Shown piece after piece: positions 45,237-53,963 of a DNA stretch of 64,000 nt. A model generated the notes under the pieces. The model was not told where the DNA came from. It did no database searches and saw only the letters and a program-made list of their open reading frames with translations. The position numbers and the translations under genes were made by a program. This DNA is from Caenibius sp. Lineage in GTDB: Bacteria; Pseudomonadota; Alphaproteobacteria; Sphingomonadales; Sphingomonadaceae. Position 1 is the stretch's first letter; the number at the start of each line of letters is the position of its first letter. Location: contig JAURML010000026.1 of NCBI GenBank assembly GCA_030830695.1, positions 84,372 to 148,371 of the forward strand. The letters are read 5' to 3'.

Positions 45237-47264
45237 TCAGGCCTTCATCGCTTCGTGGATTCGGGCGATGATCGAGCCGGAGTTCGGGACCTGCGACATT
45301 TCAATCGCGTTCGAATAGGCGATGGGAGCATAGGCAGCGCCAAAGCGCATGGCCGGTGCCTTGAGATCCCGCCACAATTCTTCGTTGATCGTGCTGGCGA
45401 TTTCTGCGCCGAAGCCGCAGAATTCGACCGCCGCATGGACGACCAGCGCGCGGCCGGTTTTCCGCACCGAAGTCAGCACGCGGTGATAGTCGATCGGTAC
45501 GAGGCTACGCAGGTCGATCACCTCGGCACTAATCCCTTCCTTGGCCAGCTCCTCGGCGGCCGCCAGACACTGGTACACCTGCCAGCCATAGGTGACTATG
45601 GTAATATCCGTGCCTTCGCGGCGCACCTTGGCGACGCCCAGCGGAATCGCATATTCGCCGAGCGGCACTTCGCCCTTCTGGGTGAACAGCAACATCATCG
45701 ATTCGAACATTACGCAAGGGTCAGGATCGTTGATGCACGAGGTAAGCAGGCCTTTTGCGTCGGCTGGGGTAGAGGGATAGACCACCTTGATACCCGGCGA
45801 GTGCAGCAGCCACGATTCCATCGACTGCGAATGCTGGGCGCCGAACCCGCCCATGCCGCCACCAGCCTGAACGCGGATCGTCATCGGCGCATGCGTGGCA
45901 GAACCCGACATGTAGCGTTGCTTGGCCGCGTGGTTGAAAACTTGGTCCATGCAGACACCAAAGAAGTCGGTGAACATGATTTCGGCAATCGGACTCATCC
46001 CCGCGATCGACGAGCCGATAGCCGCGCCGATTATAGCCTGTTCGGCAATCGGGGTGGGGCGAACCCGGTTCTTGCCGAATTCGGTCTGCAGGCCCTTGTT
46101 GGTGCCGAACACGCCGCCGTGCGGATCGCCCACGTCTTCACCCAGGATGAAGACTTCGCCATTCTTCGACATAGCGATCTGCTGCGCATCGCGGATCGAC
46201 TCAACCATCGACATGGTCTTGGCCTCGCCAGTCGGCTCGCCTTCATCGGCGCGCTCCGGGTACTGGCCGCGTTGGGGGACGCAGGTTACGTCAGCGAAGA
46301 CGTCGGTGAGCGTTTCCTCTGCCGGAGTGACAGGGCTGGCCATGGCTCGGGCAATTGCATCCTCGACCTCGGTCTTGGCGGCTGCGTCGATGCCTTCAAG
46401 CTCTTCTTCGCTGCAAATACCTGCTTCAGCCAACAGCGCACGGGTTTTTTCCAGCGGCGCGCGCTCCTTGGCGGCGGCAAGTACATCCTTGTCGGCATTG
46501 TAGTTATCACCCACGCCAGCGTGCGGACCCATGCGGTAGGTCAGCGCCTCGACGAAGACCGGGCCCTTGCCGGCGCGGACATGGTCGATCACATCCTGCA
46601 TGCCCGCATAGAAGGCCGCCGGATCGTTGCCGTCGAGCTGCACGCCACGGAAGCCGAGCGCCTCGGCGCGGCCGAAGAAATTGGGGCCGGCGGTATAGTC
46701 CGGGATGGGGGTATATTCGCCCCACTGGTTGTTCTGGCATAAGAAGATCACCGGCAGTTTCCAAGCACCGGCCAGGTTCATCGCTTCGTGAACTGCTCCA
46801 ATCGAAGTAGCGCCATCGCCGAAGTTGACGATGGTCACGCGGTCTTCGCCGCGCTCCTTGGCGGAGATGGCAAGGCCGTTGGCAATCGGAGCGCCCGCGC
46901 CGACAATGGCAGTGGTGACCATTGAGCCCGATGATGGATCGGAAATGTGCGGGGAACCGCCCTTGCCCTTGTTAACGCCGTCCTGACGGCCCAATGCTTC
47001 TGCAAACATCCCGAACAGATCAACACCCTTGGCAACTTGATCGTGAATACCACGATATGTGGTGACCATGTAGTCACGCTCGGTCGTGAGCTGTGCGATG
47101 GTTGCCGGAATGCACTCCTGACCGGTCATCGGCCAGTATGTGAACATGAACTTGCCTGCCGAAAGACCGGCCTGGATCGCCTTGTCTACTGCACGAATAC
47201 GCGACATCTGAACGTAGATCGCCTTGAGCACGTTTGGCTCGATCCCAAGATTTCCTTGCGCCAT
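45237..47264 (-). CDS. Fused E1 alpha-beta thiamine diphosphate dehydrogenase (2-oxoacid/acetoin type)
   Basis: This 675-residue chain joins E1 alpha (residues about 1-325) and E1 beta (about 345-675). The alpha half has the ThDP motif from GDG (149-151) to NN (178-179) and GMFAEALGRQDGVNKGKGG. The beta half has GEDVGDPHGGVFG, AGGGMGGFGAQHSQSMESWL (catalytic His) and VIDLRSLVPIDY. It decarboxylates a 2-oxo acid or cleaves an acyloin and passes the acyl group to lipoate. It is the first gene of the ten-kilobase array. Fused E1 is known but uncommon. The substrate is unknown; a branched 2-oxo acid from side-chain cleavage is possible. Confidence 0.9.
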   Translation of the reverse strand: MAQGNLGIEPNVLKAIYVQMSRIRAVDKAIQAGLSAGKFMFTYWPMTGQECIPATIAQLTTERDYMVTTYRGIHDQVAKGVDLFGMFAEALGRQDGVNKGKGGSPHISDPSSGSMVTTAIVGAGAPIANGLAISAKERGEDRVTIVNFGDGATSIGAVHEAMNLAGAWKLPVIFLCQNNQWGEYTPIPDYTAGPNFFGRAEALGFRGVQLDGNDPAAFYAGMQDVIDHVRAGKGPVFVEALTYRMGPHAGVGDNYNADKDVLAAAKERAPLEKTRALLAEAGICSEEELEGIDAAAKTEVEDAIARAMASPVTPAEETLTDVFADVTCVPQRGQYPERADEGEPTGEAKTMSMVESIRDAQQIAMSKNGEVFILGEDVGDPHGGVFGTNKGLQTEFGKNRVRPTPIAEQAIIGAAIGSSIAGMSPIAEIMFTDFFGVCMDQVFNHAAKQRYMSGSATHAPMTIRVQAGGGMGGFGAQHSQSMESWLLHSPGIKVVYPSTPADAKGLLTSCINDPDPCVMFESMMLLFTQKGEVPLGEYAIPLGVAKVRREGTDITIVTYGWQVYQCLAAAEELAKEGISAEVIDLRSLVPIDYHRVLTSVRKTGRALVVHAAVEFCGFGAEIASTINEELWRDLKAPAMRFGAAYAPIAYSNAIEMSQVPNSGSIIARIHEAMKA

Positions 47265-47437
47265 TATGTCTTCCTATAGAAAATTCAGGTTACTCTATAC
47301 ACATCGCCCAATCCTGCTCCTGCGTCAACAGCCAGAATTAGGCCGGGGAAAACGTCGAGCAATTCAATTAACTCTATTCAAAGGCTAAGGGATGGAGTTA
47401 GAGGGCGCTTTCTGTCCCTTCTGCCAAAGGTTATAGC

Positions 47438-47833
47438 ATGCCGGTCGAACTTCGTATTCTTGCATGGGGGGCAATCCTTGGTTTTGTTCATATCATGTTG
47501 CCGATCCTGGTCAAAACATGGGCCTACGGGCTGAAATGGAATGTTGGCGCGCGGAACGATACCCAGCCTGACCTCGGCCCGGCCACGCGGCGCCTAGAGC
47601 GTGCGCAAGCCAACTTCTTCGAGACATTTCCGCTGGCTATCGTAGCGCTGATCGGCGTGGTGGTTGCCAATCGCACCTCGCCCGAAACGGCGTGGCACGG
47701 CTGGATGTGGCTGGGCGCGCGCGCGCTTTACCTGCCTACCTATTGGATGGGTATTCCGGCCTTGCGCACGATCATATTCGGCGTTGCCGTTGCCGGAATC
47801 ATAGACATCTTGAAGGTCCTGCTGCTTGGGTAG
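47438..47833 (+). CDS. MAPEG-family membrane protein
   Basis: This 131-residue protein has four hydrophobic segments (ILAWGAILGFVHIMLPILV, AIVALIGVVVAN, WMWLGARALYLPTYWMG, TIIFGVAVAGIIDIL) and the MAPEG signature RLERAQANFFETFP with GARND before it. Eukaryotic relatives are glutathione transferases and peroxidases; bacterial members are of mostly unknown role, perhaps detoxification in the inner membrane. It is divergent from the E1 gene and convergent with the large Rieske gene. Confidence 0.88.
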   Translation: MPVELRILAWGAILGFVHIMLPILVKTWAYGLKWNVGARNDTQPDLGPATRRLERAQANFFETFPLAIVALIGVVVANRTSPETAWHGWMWLGARALYLPTYWMGIPALRTIIFGVAVAGIIDILKVLLLG

Positions 47834-47892
47834 TTCAGCCGAAAGGCACTCGGACATGAATCGATCGATGACGATAGGGTGCATGGAATAAT

Positions 47893-49566
47893 TCATAGTT
47901 CTTGCACACCCTCGATCACCTTGTCGGGATCGATATCCATCAGTTTGTCGTAGTTCTGGTGGAAGTTGCGAATCATGCCCTCCTGGTAAGCGGAAAGCCA
48001 GACATAAGGGGGCTGCTTGGCCTTAAGCCCAGCATGGACTGAAGGAGCGTTCATGATGTCTTGGTCGAGGATTTTGGCGAGCGAGAGCAACTCGGGAGCC
48101 ATAGTCCAGGGGTCATCAGCCCCTAGTGTGCGCAGTTTGGCCGGGGCTGGCTTGGATTTGCCCTCGGGCCAAGGAACAAGCAGCATGACATCCATGATCG
48201 ACTCATTTGGATTGTCCCCATTCGGACGGAAGCGGAAACTGATCCTGGCCCAGCCCCCCCACGGGCAGATGTTGGGGAACAGGTGATTGAACGATCCGCC
48301 ATCGTTGATTTCGGCGTCCGAATACTGTTCCACCTCGTCGCCGACGAGGCCGCGGAGGTGTTCACGCATGTAATCGGCTGAAGCATGGTAGTGCGCCAGA
48401 GCGTTTTCGCGCGGCACGGCCATTCCGCGCTGCGGGCTGCCGGCCGCCGACAAGATGCCCGCCCGCCCCCAATTGCCGAACACATCGTAGCGCATGTTTG
48501 CGCAATCGCCGCTCAGCAGCATTTGGTGGGGGTGCGTTGCAATAACGTGGTAGGCCTCCATGAAGGCCTCCATGATCACCTTCCAGTTTGCCCGGACAAC
48601 CTTCTCTACATGAGCCTGCTTGAACCGGTTCTCGAGTTTGAACTTGCGGTAGAAGTCGATCATCACCGGCCCGAGATGGTCCTCCAGCGGGCTGGCATCG
48701 GGATCGGGGTTTATAAAGACATAGCCGCCCCAGGTGCCGATCTTGGCGGGCGGCAACTGCGCGGCATCCTCGCGTACGCCAGGGAAGTCCCACTCGGTGG
48801 TGATTTCCTTGAGGGAGCCGTCAAGGTTCCAAGCCCAGCCGTGGAACGGGCAGCGGAATTCTCTCGCCTTGATCCCGCTGCAGTCCTTCAGCAGGCGCCC
48901 GCGGTGAAGGCAGACGTTCTGGTGGGCGCGAATCTCGTTTTCGCCGGTCCGCACTACGAGGTAAGACAGAGTGGCAATCCGGTAGACGAAGTAATCTCCT
49001 ACGTTGGGGATGTCATCCTCGCGGCAAGCCATCTGCCAAGTGCGCTTCCACAGTCGCTCGACCTCGCGGTCATGGAAGGCCTTTTCGTGATAGATGGCCG
49101 TGGGAATCCGGATGGGGCCGCCCGGCATCGGGCTGACGGCGCGGAAGGCATCGGGAATGAGTTCGGGTCGTCGATCGTTGTCGAGGTAAAATTCCGGCTC
49201 GATATATCCGGAAGAGCGCATACCTTCGGGGGTCATCATGCCCTTATCGGGCGTGTACGCGCCAACCAGAGGTGTCACGTCCCCTAGACGCGAACCAAAC
49301 GGCGCGATGACCGGCGCCGAGCCGTCGTGTACGCCGGCATCCGCCATTTGCCAGAGCACATCATGATCATCCGGCAGATCTGGACCTCCGACATAGAGCA
49401 GCAAGGCGGGATCGGCCTGCGTGACATCACCTTCAACCCATTCACCATCCCATTTGAAGATGCCGTAGGAGTCGGATTTGTCCCTGGAGACGCGGACCAG
49501 CCCGTCACCGAGGGATTCATAAATTGTTCCGCTGATTGGGTGTGGTACGCGCCTCAGGTTCACCAT
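47893..49566 (-). CDS. Rieske ring-hydroxylating oxygenase alpha subunit with N-terminal extension
   Basis: About 557 residues. I chose ATG 49566 because GAGGAG lies seven bases upstream. The Rieske cluster ligands are NVCLHRGR (Cys, His) and CPFHGWAWNLDG (Cys, His). The iron site is EAFMEAYHVIATHPHQ (two His) with a later Asp in LDQDIMNAPS. Before the usual start of the family (around IYHEKAFHDREVERLW) there are about 150 extra residues with an aromatic beta-rich part (GTIYESLGDGLVRVSRDK). No beta subunit or electron-transfer genes adjoin. It is divergent from the CoA ligase at 49.8 kb. Confidence 0.88.
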   Translation of the reverse strand: MVNLRRVPHPISGTIYESLGDGLVRVSRDKSDSYGIFKWDGEWVEGDVTQADPALLLYVGGPDLPDDHDVLWQMADAGVHDGSAPVIAPFGSRLGDVTPLVGAYTPDKGMMTPEGMRSSGYIEPEFYLDNDRRPELIPDAFRAVSPMPGGPIRIPTAIYHEKAFHDREVERLWKRTWQMACREDDIPNVGDYFVYRIATLSYLVVRTGENEIRAHQNVCLHRGRLLKDCSGIKAREFRCPFHGWAWNLDGSLKEITTEWDFPGVREDAAQLPPAKIGTWGGYVFINPDPDASPLEDHLGPVMIDFYRKFKLENRFKQAHVEKVVRANWKVIMEAFMEAYHVIATHPHQMLLSGDCANMRYDVFGNWGRAGILSAAGSPQRGMAVPRENALAHYHASADYMREHLRGLVGDEVEQYSDAEINDGGSFNHLFPNICPWGGWARISFRFRPNGDNPNESIMDVMLLVPWPEGKSKPAPAKLRTLGADDPWTMAPELLSLAKILDQDIMNAPSVHAGLKAKQPPYVWLSAYQEGMIRNFHQNYDKLMDIDPDKVIEGVQEL

Positions 49567-49808
49567 GATTCTCTCCTCAGGCATCATCATTCTCCCGCCA
49601 CATCGGCCACAACCGGCGTGGGATTTCGGATACCGAGTCTAACTTACTCAAGGGACCAGCAATAAGTGATCGAGTGGTTTTGCGCGACCGGACCAAGTTT
49701 TTCGATTTTGTCGCAGAGACGCTCTAGCCTGTTGAGTCGGGGTTACATATTGCGGCCTTCGCTCCTAGGCTTTCCGACACCGACCGAATCGAAGGGGATT
49801 TTTCAGAC

Positions 49809-51350
49809 GTGGTTGCCGTGGACAAAATTTCCGATCCGATTCTGGCTGCGAAGACTTATCCGCAATTCCTACGGGCTGTCGCATTGGCCTACGAAGATGC
49901 TCCTGCGGTAATCCTGCGTCGTCCGGGCATCGCGGATCAATCCCTCAGCTATCGTGACTTGGAAAGCCGTTCGGCATCTCTCGCCCGCGGATTACTTGCA
50001 CGGGGCATTGGCAAGGGAACGCGCATCGGCTTTATCTTTGGCAATGGGCCAGAATTTGTCCTGATCTTCTCCGCGCTCGCCCGGATCGGTGCGGTCGCAA
50101 TTCCGATCAGCACCCTGCTCAAGTCAAATGAACTTGTGCGCGTGCTGCGTCAGGCAGACCTGACTGGCCTGATCGTTCAGCGCAGCCTGCTGGGCAACGA
50201 CTATGCCGACCGGATGTGCGAAGCATTGCCTGGATTGTTGACCGGCCACAGCCCTGAGTTGCGCCTTGAGCAGACGCCGTATCTGCGCTGGATCGTCTCG
50301 ACCGGTCCAGACTTACCCCAGACGTTCCGAGATTTCTCTTGGCTTTCCGATGAGGCCGGCACGGTTGACGAAAGCCTGCTGGAAGAAGTGGAGCGCGAGG
50401 TTCATTCTACCGACCAGCTTGTCGAGATCTATACATCGGGATCGATGGCCTTGCCCAAGGGCGTCCGCCATGATCATGGGCCGGCAATCTTTCGCGGTCA
50501 CTGGATTCGCGCCCAGATGGGGTTGCGCACCGGGGAGGTCTATTGCCCGCTGCCAATGTTCTGGGTGGGCGGCCTGATGATTTCGCTGCTGCCGAACATG
50601 GAAATGGGCGTTGCAAGCCTCTGTTCGGAAGGAACCCCGATCAGCAGTCGTTACGCCATGGGCAGCGTGCTTGCTCCGGAAGATCTTGCCGAAATGAAAC
50701 AGACACCGCCATTCTGGGGCTTGGGCATGAGTGAAACGCTTGGCCCATACGCGCTTGGCAAGGAGTTTCGCGCGCCCGGCTATCCGGTTTGCGCACCGCT
50801 TGACATCGTTGCCGACCGCTTCGAAATGCGCGTTGCAGACGCCAATGGCCGACCCGTGGCAGATCGCGAAATCGGCGAGATCCAGGTGCGCGGCTATGCC
50901 CTCTCGCCCGGTTTGCACAAGATCGAGCGCGAGGAATACTATACCGCCGATGGCTTCTACCACACCGGCGATCTTGGCTTGGTGGAGGGCGAGCGCGTCC
51001 ATTTCGTGGGCCGCGATGGCGACATGATCAAGAGTGCAGGCTCCAACGTCTCCCCTGCCGAGGTGGAAATGGAGATGCAGGCGCTAGACGGCATCCATTC
51101 CGCCTATGTGGTTGGCCTGCCCGATGCGGAACGCGGCCAGCTTGTGGCCGCAGCGATCGTCCCGCGCGAAGGCAGCAGCATCGATCCCGATGCAATCCAG
51201 AAAGAACTGCGGCAGAAGCTTTCCCCATACAAAGTCCCGCAGGCTTACATCTTGCTGACCCGCGACGAAGTGCCAATGCTGTTCAGCAACAAAGTGGACC
51301 GACGCCGGATTCGGACCCTGACTGCAGAACGGCTTGGACGATCCCTTTGA
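49809..51350 (+). CDS. Acyl-CoA synthetase (AMP-forming), divergent
   Basis: This 513-residue ANL enzyme starts at GTG 49809. The phosphate loop reads LVEIYTSGSMALPKGVRHDH, with Ser-Met in place of the usual Thr-Thr. FWGLGMSETLGPYALG, YHTGDLGLVEGERVHFVGR and a C-terminal FSNKVDRRRI follow, where the catalytic Lys sits without the common Thr-Gly. These departures suggest a specialised ligase, still likely active because the key Lys and Asp are kept. It is divergent from the extended Rieske gene and followed by a TonB receptor on the same strand. Confidence 0.85.
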   Translation: MVAVDKISDPILAAKTYPQFLRAVALAYEDAPAVILRRPGIADQSLSYRDLESRSASLARGLLARGIGKGTRIGFIFGNGPEFVLIFSALARIGAVAIPISTLLKSNELVRVLRQADLTGLIVQRSLLGNDYADRMCEALPGLLTGHSPELRLEQTPYLRWIVSTGPDLPQTFRDFSWLSDEAGTVDESLLEEVEREVHSTDQLVEIYTSGSMALPKGVRHDHGPAIFRGHWIRAQMGLRTGEVYCPLPMFWVGGLMISLLPNMEMGVASLCSEGTPISSRYAMGSVLAPEDLAEMKQTPPFWGLGMSETLGPYALGKEFRAPGYPVCAPLDIVADRFEMRVADANGRPVADREIGEIQVRGYALSPGLHKIEREEYYTADGFYHTGDLGLVEGERVHFVGRDGDMIKSAGSNVSPAEVEMEMQALDGIHSAYVVGLPDAERGQLVAAAIVPREGSSIDPDAIQKELRQKLSPYKVPQAYILLTRDEVPMLFSNKVDRRRIRTLTAERLGRSL

Positions 51351-51583
51351 GGAACGGACCGTACACGGATCAAACCCACAGCATTTGAGGAACTGGCGAC
51401 ACGTCACAAAAAGCACATGCGCCAGCCTCTGCCTGAAATGTTTCGATATCGTGCGTTGCTTTCCAATACGTCGCGGCGACCTTCACGCGACCCGCTTTCA
51501 GGCATAGTCGCTCTCATATTCCAATTTAGAAGCCGCGATCCGCGCAAGCGATCAAGAGCGGCAATATGGGAGGGGCAATACCG

Positions 51584-53905
51584 ATGAAACTGAAGAGCTT
51601 TCTGCACCTGTCGTGTGGCCTCGCCGTGGCTTTTTCCGCGCCGGCACTTGCCCAGAGCGCGCCGGATCAGTCCAATGACACCGTTGGTGCCGACCGTATC
51701 GAGGACATTGTCGTAACCGCGCAGCGGCGCGAGCAGAACATGCAAGACGTGCCGATCTCGATCACAGCGCTTGGTGAGACCCAGCTCACGGCCAACCGTG
51801 TGTTCGACGTGCGCGATCTGAGCGCCATTGCGCCGAACCTTACAGTGAAGATGTCGGCTCCCGGTTCGGGCCAGCCCAAGTATTCCATGCGCGGCCTGCT
51901 TACCGCCGGCGCCGCGCCGGGCTCCGACAAGGGCATCTCCATCTACATGGACGGCGTCTACATGCAGGCCTCGGTCGGCACGCTGTTCCAGATGGCCGAT
52001 GTTGATCGGATAGAGGTGCTGAAGGGGCCGCAAGGCACCCTGTTCGGCCGCAACTCGACAGGTGGCGCCATCAGCATTGTCACGCACAATCCGTCGGGTG
52101 AATTCGCTGTTCGTCAGGAGCTGACTTACGGCAACTACAACCAGTTTCGCAGCAAGACGCGCATCGACCTGCCAAAAGTTGGCCCGCTCAGCGCCAGTTT
52201 TGCCTATGTCCATTCGCAGCGTAACGGTGATGTACGCAACCTCGGAGCCGGCACGACCTGGGACTATTCCGTCGCAAATCGCGGGCTGCGAACCTCGTCG
52301 GCACGGCTTGGCGATGAAAACGTGGAGGCGTTTTCCGCCGCGTTGCGCCTCGACCTGTCCGACAAGTTCGATCTGCTCTACAAGTTCGACTATTCCGAAA
52401 ACAACTATACTCCTGATGCGCAGGGCATGGCTTTCATCGACAGCCCCGCCATCTCGGGAACTCTGGCGATCCAGCCCGATCCGGCAGTGCTGACCCCGGT
52501 GACGAATCTGCGGCCCGAAGCGGTGAACAACGCATTCAGCACACCGAGCTTTACCTCGGGCCTGGGCCACAACGTCACCGCGTCGTACGCAATTTCGGAC
52601 AACCTGCGCCTCAAGAACATCTGGGCATGGCGCACGTCCAAGCTGATTTCGACCAACCAGCTTGATGGCCTTGGCGGACTTGGATTCCCGGTGGGCGGCG
52701 GCGTTTACCTGCCCTTGACCCTGATCGGCGCCAACATCGATTACTATAACCGTCAGTGGAGCAACGAGACCCAGATCAACTTCGAGAACGATCTGCTCAA
52801 CATCACAGCCGGCTACATCCACTTTTCCTATCACACCGAAGCCAACGCAATGCCGAACATCGCCTCCTTCGTGGGCAATCTGATTGGCAGGACGATCCCG
52901 GCGACAGGCTATGCGCGTACGATGATCGACACCCGATCCGACGCGGTGTTCGGCCAGGTTGAAGTCCATGTCACGCCGCAATTGGATCTTGTCGGCGGCT
53001 ACCGCTGGACCCACGACAAGAAGAGCGGTGTTGACAACACCCAGCAAAATGCAACCGGCGGCTCCATCCCGGTCAACGTTGCATACAGCAAGGGCAAGCC
53101 GAGCTGGATGGTCGGAGCGAATTACCGTCCGACCGACGGCGTGATGGTCTATGCCAAATATGCCACCGGGTTCATTTCTGGCGGTCAGCTGGCCGGGCTT
53201 TCCTACGAGCCAGAAACCGCAAAGTCCTGGGAACTGGGCATCAAGGCCGAACTGTTCGACAGGAAGCTGCGCAGTAACCTGGCGATCTATAACGTCGACT
53301 ATGGCAACATGCAGTTCGAAACCACCGGCGCCAACGTGATCCCGGTGGTGCCGGCTGCCGTTGTTCTGGTCAACGCCGGCGACGCCCGGGCTCGCGGCTT
53401 TGAATGGGAGAACGTCCTGGTGCCGGTCACAGGCCTCACCCTGACGGCCAACCTTGGTTACACAGATTTCAAATTCAACACGATCAGCCCGATCATCGGT
53501 ACCCTTGCCTATACACTGCCTGTGAACCGTCCGAAATGGACTGGCAACGGCTCTATCCAGTATGAAACCGGCGAAGTGCTCGCTGGCGGACATCTGGTGT
53601 TCCGGGTCGACGCGAATTATCGCAGCAAGACCTACCTTGGCACCACCACGCCCGCCAGGAACAATCAGACCGCAGTCGCCGCTGTGACGACCGACAACAG
53701 CTGGGTCGTCAATGGCCGCATCGCCCTGAATGACTTTGATCTTGCCGGAGCCAAGGCGGAGATTGCGCTGTGGGGTCGCAACATATTCGACAATCGCCAG
53801 CTGAACTCTGTAACCCAGATCGCCCTGGGCGCGTCGGGGATCATTTATCCGGGTATGTACGAGCGCGCTCGCACCTTCGGGGTCGATCTCAGCTTCGACT
53901 TCTGA
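51584..53905 (+). CDS. TonB-dependent outer-membrane receptor
   Basis: This 773-residue receptor starts at ATG 51584 with GGGAGGGG upstream. The signal peptide is LHLSCGLAVAFSAPALAQ. The TonB box/plug start reads EDIVVTAQRREQNMQDVP, then VLKGPQGTLFGRNSTGGAIS. The barrel includes YAKYATGFISGGQL and ends in the aromatic-terminated TFGVDLSFDF, typical for outer-membrane insertion. It is complete. Relatives in sphingomonads import complex organic compounds. The oxidoreductase genes directly downstream suggest a polycyclic or steroid-like substrate. Confidence 0.93.
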   Translation: MKLKSFLHLSCGLAVAFSAPALAQSAPDQSNDTVGADRIEDIVVTAQRREQNMQDVPISITALGETQLTANRVFDVRDLSAIAPNLTVKMSAPGSGQPKYSMRGLLTAGAAPGSDKGISIYMDGVYMQASVGTLFQMADVDRIEVLKGPQGTLFGRNSTGGAISIVTHNPSGEFAVRQELTYGNYNQFRSKTRIDLPKVGPLSASFAYVHSQRNGDVRNLGAGTTWDYSVANRGLRTSSARLGDENVEAFSAALRLDLSDKFDLLYKFDYSENNYTPDAQGMAFIDSPAISGTLAIQPDPAVLTPVTNLRPEAVNNAFSTPSFTSGLGHNVTASYAISDNLRLKNIWAWRTSKLISTNQLDGLGGLGFPVGGGVYLPLTLIGANIDYYNRQWSNETQINFENDLLNITAGYIHFSYHTEANAMPNIASFVGNLIGRTIPATGYARTMIDTRSDAVFGQVEVHVTPQLDLVGGYRWTHDKKSGVDNTQQNATGGSIPVNVAYSKGKPSWMVGANYRPTDGVMVYAKYATGFISGGQLAGLSYEPETAKSWELGIKAELFDRKLRSNLAIYNVDYGNMQFETTGANVIPVVPAAVVLVNAGDARARGFEWENVLVPVTGLTLTANLGYTDFKFNTISPIIGTLAYTLPVNRPKWTGNGSIQYETGEVLAGGHLVFRVDANYRSKTYLGTTTPARNNQTAVAAVTTDNSWVVNGRIALNDFDLAGAKAEIALWGRNIFDNRQLNSVTQIALGASGIIYPGMYERARTFGVDLSFDF

Positions 53906-53918
53906 ACCTGAATGGCGA

Positions 53919-53938
53919 CGCCCGCCTTTGGGCGGGCG
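53919..53938 (+). terminator. GC hairpin between TonB receptor and SDR genes
   Basis: CGCCCGCC (53919-53926), loop TTTG, GGCGGGCG (53931-53938): a perfect 8-pair stem 14 bases after the receptor stop. No T tract follows, and the SDR start is only 25 bases on, so it may attenuate or protect the upstream message rather than fully end transcription. Confidence 0.55.
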
Positions 53939-53963
53939 CGTTCCAGAAAATGCGGAGATTGGC

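Noticed and set aside
44856-46742. Long plus-strand open frame opposite the E1, lipoyl and DUF35 genes
   Set aside because: It spans three clear minus-strand genes and has no recognisable motif or ribosome site; typical antisense shadow in high-GC DNA.
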